From a virus: 64,000 bases of DNA. This document shows, piece by piece, positions 59,431 to 64,000 of this stretch. The DNA is taken from positions 24,935 through 88,934 of IMG/VR virus record IMGVR_UViG_3300034418_011250. One strand, 5' to 3'. How positions within the stretch are numbered: the stretch's first letter is position 1; each line of letters starts with the position of its first letter. Below the pieces are notes generated by a model that saw only the letters and a list, made by a program, of their open reading frames with translations, did not search any database and was not told the DNA's origin. A program made the position numbers and the translations under genes.

Positions 59431-61947
59431 TTAATATGATCCGCCATCAACTGCAGTTATAGTAACAAGTCCAGCAGTAACATTAAAATTAGATGAACTA
59501 TATGTGGAAACCCCTTTGGTACCAGCAGTATTAGCATTTACACCTGAAAAATTACCTGATGATTGATCATATGCTAATCCTGTGCTTGCAGTAACACCTA
59601 CATCTGCTCTTACTCTAGCAGTAGTGTACCACAAATTAGTCGCTCCTGCTCCTTCTTGGAAATCATCCGTATCAAATACATATGAAGCACCTAAAGCAAT
59701 AACTTGACTGTTGATGGTAATTGAAGAATTTGCTAATTTTGCATTTGCAATAGAACCAGCTAACATGTCATTGGTAACACCAAGAGCTTTAATGTACAAA
59801 GCGTCACTACTAATTCCAATTGAACTGTCATCTACATTTACATCCAAACTAATTTGATCTGTTGAATGCGTAGAGGTGATAGCATTTCCACCGATAATAG
59901 AAAGAGTGTCACCTAAATCAACTGCATTTGAATTAGAACCATCAGAAATTGTGACAGTTGAATTTGCTAATTTTGCATTTGCAATAGAACCTGCCAACAT
60001 GTCATTGGTAATTCCGCTTGCTAATACATACAACTGGTCATTTCCGTTCAATCCAATAGAAGAATTGTCATACAAAACATCTAATGTATTTCCTGTTTTT
60101 GATAAAGCATCACCAGCAGAAATTTGTCCTGCTCCAGAAAATTGTTCAAATGTGATATTAGAAACACCTATTGTTGGCGTACCATTATGTGTTGCCACAA
60201 ATCCAGCATCTGCATTATCAGTACCTTCTTCAATAAAAGTAAATGCCCCACCTGTAATTTCATCTGCTTCATTTGCATCTGGTGTTCTTGTAAGAACAAA
60301 TACTGCAGTTGTCGATCCAGTATTTGTAACAGTGTAAATACCATTATCAGTTTGTGCTGTTTGATCTTTTACCAAGATTCTATCACCAACAGAAAGGGTA
60401 ACACCATCAACAATAATAGCACCATTGGATGATGCTGTTAATACGCCAGAACTGTATGTAGCAGAAAGATTTGCTGTTGTTGCAACTCTACAAGATTCTT
60501 TAACATCTAATCCCTGAGCAACTTGGTCAACATAAGTTTTGTTTGTGAGAGAATTGCTTCCAAATCCTGTTCTTGTTTCATATCCAGATGGTACATTAAT
60601 AACACCTTCTCCATCAGGTGTTAATGTGATATTGCCATCAGTATCAGTTGAAGAAATATCATTACCATTAATTGTTAAATTGTCAACTTGAACTGATGTA
60701 AGATTTGCTAAATCAGTAATTGCAGAACCACCCAATGTCACTGTTGCTGCACCTATTGTCACATAATCATAAACCAATTTTGCATTTGTAATTGAACCAG
60801 CTAGTTGTGCATTGGAAACACCACCAGTTTTTATTGTAACATCACCATTTGTTACTAAAAAATCATTAGTATTAAAAGAAGCAACGCCCAAATTGGTATC
60901 AGAAGCAGTCTCAGCAACAATTGTAATGGTATCATTAGTAACAGAAGTGTCAATACCTTCTCCACCAAGAATAGAAAAAGTATCAGAAGCAAGAGAAACA
61001 CCACCTGCTCCAGTTCCATCATCTGCAGCAATTGTAAGTGTTGTGGAAATAGAAGCAGTTCCTGCTGCAGTCAATCGTCCTTGAGCATCAACTGTAAAAG
61101 TAGGAATAGCTGAAGAAGAACCATAACTTCCTGGAGTGACAGCTGTGTTGTCAAGAGCAATGGAAATAGAATCTCCAGAAACAGTTGATGTTAAACCTGT
61201 TCCTCCACCAATGGTAAGCGTGTCGCCCAAATCAACTGCATTAGTGGTTCCACTATCAGCAGCAACACTGATTGTTGAATTTGATAATTTTGCATTTGTG
61301 ATTGAACCAGCTAGTTGCGCATTGGAAACACCACCTGTAGCAATTGTAACATCTCCATTTGTTACCAAAAAATCACTAACATTAAATTTTGCAACACCTA
61401 AATTGCTATCGGAAGCAGTTTCAGCGGTAATAGTTGTAGTACCAGCAGAATCGTCATATGTTACATCAATACCTTCACCTGCAACAATAGAACCACCTGT
61501 CAAATCTTCAATATATTCTTGAAGAGAAGTTGTAGCATCAGTATAGATGTTACTTATGATGGTTTTACCAACACCATTTGGTGTAATTTCAATGTCACCA
61601 TCAGTATCGGTAGAAGTAATTGCTCTTCCATCTAAATCTAAAAAGTCTATTTTTAGATTATCAATTTTTTTATTATTATCTACAATAATTGCGGAATCAG
61701 CAGTTAATGTGCCCTTTGCATGTTCCATCATGTCAGTGTAATACTGTCCACCTATTTTGATAGGAACATCTGTAGAACTTGATGGATTACCGATATATAA
61801 TCTTCTTCCATTACCTCCTGGACCTATAGAGCCAGAGGTAGGAGAAGTATTATAAACATACGCTAGCTCACCTAAATTAAGAGTACCACTATTAGCAGTA
61901 GGTAAATCTGCTGTAGTAGTTCGTTTTATTTGTATTAAAGTAGACAT
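59431..61947 (-). CDS. Long repetitive tail fibre
   Basis: 838 aa. The N-terminal 'LIQIKRTTTADLPTANSGTL' and 'NLGELAYVYN' is the attachment module. Repeats of 'FLVTNGDVTI.TGGVSNAQ' and 'AGSITNAKL' (about 190-220 and about 360-390) and of 'GVTNDMLAGSIANAKLAN' (about 650-750) make a long shaft. 'VADGVTLSVGDRILVKDQT'-like text near 515 is a frequent fibre insertion domain. Host recognition is its likely role. Confidence 0.65.
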   Translation of the reverse strand: MSTLIQIKRTTTADLPTANSGTLNLGELAYVYNTSPTSGSIGPGGNGRRLYIGNPSSSTDVPIKIGGQYYTDMMEHAKGTLTADSAIIVDNNKKIDNLKIDFLDLDGRAITSTDTDGDIEITPNGVGKTIISNIYTDATTSLQEYIEDLTGGSIVAGEGIDVTYDDSAGTTTITAETASDSNLGVAKFNVSDFLVTNGDVTIATGGVSNAQLAGSITNAKLSNSTISVAADSGTTNAVDLGDTLTIGGGTGLTSTVSGDSISIALDNTAVTPGSYGSSSAIPTFTVDAQGRLTAAGTASISTTLTIAADDGTGAGGVSLASDTFSILGGEGIDTSVTNDTITIVAETASDTNLGVASFNTNDFLVTNGDVTIKTGGVSNAQLAGSITNAKLVYDYVTIGAATVTLGGSAITDLANLTSVQVDNLTINGNDISSTDTDGNITLTPDGEGVINVPSGYETRTGFGSNSLTNKTYVDQVAQGLDVKESCRVATTANLSATYSSGVLTASSNGAIIVDGVTLSVGDRILVKDQTAQTDNGIYTVTNTGSTTAVFVLTRTPDANEADEITGGAFTFIEEGTDNADAGFVATHNGTPTIGVSNITFEQFSGAGQISAGDALSKTGNTLDVLYDNSSIGLNGNDQLYVLASGITNDMLAGSIANAKLANSTVTISDGSNSNAVDLGDTLSIIGGNAITSTHSTDQISLDVNVDDSSIGISSDALYIKALGVTNDMLAGSIANAKLANSSITINSQVIALGASYVFDTDDFQEGAGATNLWYTTARVRADVGVTASTGLAYDQSSGNFSGVNANTAGTKGVSTYSSSNFNVTAGLVTITAVDGGSY
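60779..60915 (-). repeat. Internal repeat copy 1 in the long fibre gene
   Basis: 137 nt that aligns without gaps to 61289-61425, offset exactly 510 nt (170 codons). Encodes the 'LVTNGDVTI.TGGVSNAQLAG' module. Confidence 0.7.
61289..61425 (-). repeat. Internal repeat copy 2 in the long fibre gene
   Basis: Partner of the copy at 60779-60915, with scattered substitutions mostly at silent positions. A likely product of in-frame duplication. Confidence 0.7.
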
Positions 61948-61962
61948 TTTCTTCCCTTTATT

Positions 61963-63102
61963 TTAATAAGTGCCACCATTTAATCTTAGTTCACCTGTAG
62001 TAGTATCTATTTCAGTTGTTGCTATCCATTTAGCTAATGATTCAGAATATTGTAATAAAGCACCATCTGCTATGTTTGTTATATCTATATCTGAAGTATT
62101 ATTTATTTGTCCAGATATTGTAAAGGTTCCAGGAACACCTTGTTCGCCTTGTATACCTTGTTCGCCTTGTATACCTTGTGGTCCAACTTCACCTTGTGGT
62201 CCAACTTCACCCTGTAAACCTTGTAAACCTTGTGGTCCTACATCTCCTTGTGGACCTTGTGGACCTTGAAGTCCTTGTGGTCCTTGTATGCCTTGTGGTC
62301 CCTGTGAACCAATTTCTCCTTGTGGTCCTTGAAGTCCTTGAATTCCTTGTGGACCTGTTGGACCAGCTGGACCCTGAATTCCTTCTGATCCTTGTGGGCC
62401 AATTTCTCCCTGAATTCCTTGTGGTCCAACATCACCTTGTGGTCCTTGAATTCCTTGTGGTCCAACATCACCTTGTGGTCCTTGAATAACTCCAACATCA
62501 GTCCATTGACTATTTCCCCAAACATATCCATGAGTATCAGCGGCAACTATATATAAATCACCATCGGTAGCACCGCTAGGCAAATCATTTACAGTAGCGA
62601 CTGCACCTTTAAGCAAAATGCTTGTGCCGTCAGCACCATCTGCGCCTTGTGGACCTTGTATGCCTTGTGGACCCTGAATTCCTTGAGGACCAGCATCTCC
62701 TTGTGGACCCTGTGGACCAACATCGCCTTGTGGACCTTGTAAACCTGTTGATCCTATTTCACCTTGAAGTCCTTGAACTCCTTGTAATCCCTGAATTCCT
62801 TGAGGACCAGCATCTCCTTGTGGACCCTGTGGACCAGCATCTCCTTGTGGACCCTGAAGACCTTGAATACCCGTCTCGCCTTGGATTCCTTGTGTGCCTT
62901 GTGGTCCAGTTGTTCCTTGCGGACCTTGCGGACCAGTTATTCCTTGCGGACCTTGCGGACCTTGTGAACCAGTTTCGCCTTGTAAACCAGTTGTTCCCAC
63001 ATCTCCGGATGGTCCCTGTAATCCTGGAACTGAAACTCTTAAAATTTCTTTAGATATGGGAGTTACTGTTTTAATAACACGTGGTTTATTTATTACAGCC
63101 AT
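61963..63102 (-). CDS. Collagen-like tail fibre
   Basis: 379 aa. About 270 residues are Gly-x-y triplets, mostly G-P-Q and G-I-Q/G-L-Q, in two tracts (about 28-150 and about 205-325). A globular spacer, '[18 protein letters not shown]' to '[13 protein letters not shown]', separates them. Such tracts trimerise as a collagen-like helix. The C-terminus resembles the fibre module '[17 protein letters not shown]'. Length variation by triplet slippage is expected. Confidence 0.75.
   Translation of the reverse strand: MAVINKPRVIKTVTPISKEILRVSVPGLQGPSGDVGTTGLQGETGSQGPQGPQGITGPQGPQGTTGPQGTQGIQGETGIQGLQGPQGDAGPQGPQGDAGPQGIQGLQGVQGLQGEIGSTGLQGPQGDVGPQGPQGDAGPQGIQGPQGIQGPQGADGADGTSILLKGAVATVNDLPSGATDGDLYIVAADTHGYVWGNSQWTDVGVIQGPQGDVGPQGIQGPQGDVGPQGIQGEIGPQGSEGIQGPAGPTGPQGIQGLQGPQGEIGSQGPQGIQGPQGLQGPQGPQGDVGPQGLQGLQGEVGPQGEVGPQGIQGEQGIQGEQGVPGTFTISGQINNTSDIDITNIADGALLQYSESLAKWIATTEIDTTTGELRLNGGTY
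62130..63030 (-). repeat. Gly-x-y coding triplet repeats
   Basis: Tandem 9-nt units (variants of CCTTGTGGA/CCTTGTGGT on the plus strand) in two blocks interrupted at about 62490-62640. They encode the collagen-like tracts. Confidence 0.8.
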
Positions 63103-63103
63103 A

Positions 63104-63445
63104 TTAAGATGTCCTAGAAACTCCTGGAGTTACAGTTGCTATTCCTTCTACAACTCTTGTAGATAATCCATTAGTATTTGTAATTAAAACATCATAAACA
63201 TATCTTCCATATTCTAATGCTGCAGTTTGTGCTGCTGTCAAAGAGATGGTTATATTTCCTGTTGTTCTGTCATCATCAAATTCGGCTGTGAATGAAACAG
63301 CATTAACAGATTCATATGTTTTACGAAGTTGAGCAATGACAGAATAATTAGACAAATCGGTTGCATCTCCATTAGAATCACCAACAAATAAAATAGTTAT
63401 GAAATCTGAACCTTGGTCAATAAAAATATTGGAAAGGGAAGCCAT
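63104..63445 (-). CDS. Small structural protein, 113 aa
   Basis: '[20 protein letters not shown]' and '[14 protein letters not shown]' with '[15 protein letters not shown]' give an Ig-like beta sandwich recurring upstream of fibres in marine myophages. First gene after the doubled late promoter. One nt before the collagen-like fibre. May be an adaptor for the fibres. Confidence 0.55.
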   Translation of the reverse strand: MASLSNIFIDQGSDFITILFVGDSNGDATDLSNYSVIAQLRKTYESVNAVSFTAEFDDDRTTGNITISLTAAQTAALEYGRYVYDVLITNTNGLSTRVVEGIATVTPGVSRTS

Positions 63446-63466
63446 GAAGTTACCTTGTTTTCTTAA

Positions 63467-63480
63467 TATTTATATTTATA
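63467..63480 (-). promoter_or_regulatory. Doubled late promoter
   Basis: Two overlapping perfect copies of TATAAATA on the minus strand (63480-63473 and 63474-63467), 22 nt before the first gene of the fibre-neck-terminase operon. Confidence 0.65.
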
Positions 63481-63505
63481 AGGATTGTGTTCTGAGAAAG
63501 GAAGG

Positions 63506-63539
63506 AATTTGCTTCTGAAAACTTTTTCAGAAGCAAATT
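63506..63539 (-). terminator. Strong terminator hairpin after the right-edge adhesin
   Basis: AATTTGCTTCTGAA and its exact complement (up to 16 bp) with a very small loop, just after the stop at 63550, ahead of the doubled late promoter. Classic terminator-then-promoter order. Confidence 0.75.
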
Positions 63540-63549
63540 TTATTTGTGA

Positions 63550-64000
63550 TTAGCGTGCGTTAGCGTAGTTGAATGGTTGTTCTGCGAATGCCATGTAGAT
63601 ATACTTCTGGTTGTTAGAGTTTCCATATATGCTGTTTCTCCACTTGAATCCATTAGACAAAAAGTCTGAGGCTCTTCCAGAAGTTATTTCTCCACTAGAA
63701 CTGTCTGCAGCCAATGACCGAATAACTTGATTATAACTTTCTCTTTCCGAATCAAATATAGACCAGCCTCCCGTACCTGATGTTTGTTTGTATAAAACAA
63801 AAGCAGGTCTAAACCCTGTGTACACAAACGTCCCATCCGGAGACCCATTTCCGGTGTAACTGCCGAACTTACTGTAGCCTTCAACCGAATGCCAGCAGTA
63901 AGCAATAATTGGCCCTGATCCATTTGTATCATTATACTGCTCAACTTTAAAATAAGAATTATTAGCGTACCAAGAAGCAGTATTTGCTGCCGAATTACCC
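63550..64000 (-). CDS. Tail adhesin C-terminus, partial (DUF7483-type)
   Basis: 150 codons from the right edge with no start in view. 'YCWHSVEGYSKFGSYTGNGS', 'GFRPAFVLYKQTSGTGGW' and 'MAFAEQPFNYANAR' match the end of the 51-kb adhesin closely, including 38 identical nucleotides. A paralogous receptor-binding end with a variable middle part. Confidence 0.75.
   Translation of the reverse strand, partial: GNSAANTASWYANNSYFKVEQYNDTNGSGPIIAYCWHSVEGYSKFGSYTGNGSPDGTFVYTGFRPAFVLYKQTSGTGGWSIFDSERESYNQVIRSLAADSSSGEITSGRASDFLSNGFKWRNSIYGNSNNQKYIYMAFAEQPFNYANAR

Noticed and set aside
59876-61741. Plus-strand open frames of 60-150 codons over the long fibre gene
   Set aside because: Shadows of low-complexity T/S/A-rich coding; no starts with ribosome sites and no recognisable domains.
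61970-63166. Long plus-strand open frames rich in P, C, L and V over the collagen-like gene
   Set aside because: They are mirror frames of 9-nt Gly-x-y repeats. No ribosome sites, no sensible protein composition, and the minus frame is a coherent fibre.

Overview
This window is part of the genome of a T4-like contractile-tailed phage (myovirus). Nearly the whole T4 core is recognisable by motif: replisome (gp43, gp44, gp62, gp45, gp41), recombination (UvsX, UvsY, UvsW, gp46, gp47), RegA, the late sigma factor gp55, head genes (gp20 to gp23 plus prohead core), tail tube and sheath (gp18, gp19), neck (gp13, gp14, gp15) and terminase (gp16, gp17). The sequence is AT-rich, every supported gene lies on the minus strand, and spacing is very tight. 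Marine-type accessory genes (Hsp20, peptide deformylase, MazG, several Fe(II)/2-oxoglutarate dioxygenases, a BMP solute-binding protein and an SbmA/BacA-like transporter) suggest a marine, probably SAR11-like or other alphaproteobacterial host. The host is inferred, not shown. I saw no tRNA, CRISPR array or insertion sequence.

Layout in the direction of transcription (high to low coordinates). 63.5-51.1 kb: tail fibres and adhesins, neck genes and small terminase, read from a doubled TATAAATA late promoter. 51.1-48.4 kb: large terminase gp17, broken into two genes by a naturally split intein with a GIY-YIG homing endonuclease gene at the break. 48.3-40.1 kb: sheath, tube, portal, prohead core, protease, scaffold and capsid. 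40.0-36.0 kb: a tail-tube-fold protein, UvsY, an ExbB/ExbD-like membrane module and UvsW. 35.9-29.0 kb: gp55, gp47 and gp46, with a transport and oxygenase cassette inserted between gp47 and gp46. 29.0-24.2 kb: deformylase, DUF932, Hsp20, clamp and clamp loader. 24.2-16.8 kb: RegA, gp43 and a tightly overlapped operon (class II amidotransferase, GNAT, aGPT-pyrophosphorylase-like enzyme, TET/JBP dioxygenase, P-loop kinase) that looks like a complete DNA base hypermodification pathway. 16.7-12.5 kb: MazG, UvsX, a prolyl-hydroxylase-like oxygenase and gp41. 12.45-2.4 kb: a late block of small structural proteins and probable internal head proteins, several of which start with a T4-type capsid-targeting peptide. 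2.4-1.26 kb: a spanin pair and an XhlA-like membrane protein. 1.26 kb to the left edge: another head-targeted protein that may carry an ADP-ribosyltransferase-like fold.

Regulation can be read directly. Four near-consensus sigma-70 promoters precede early genes (gp55, DUF932, gp43 and the 16.7 kb operon). Copies of TATAAATA or a one-base variant precede the late operons. gp55 is the expected factor for the late set.

The most unusual items are the split-intein terminase with its endonuclease, the TET/JBP hypermodification operon, the family of capsid-targeted enzymes, the ExbB/ExbD-like pair, the BMP plus SbmA/BacA cassette between gp47 and gp46, and late promoters nested inside terminator stems.
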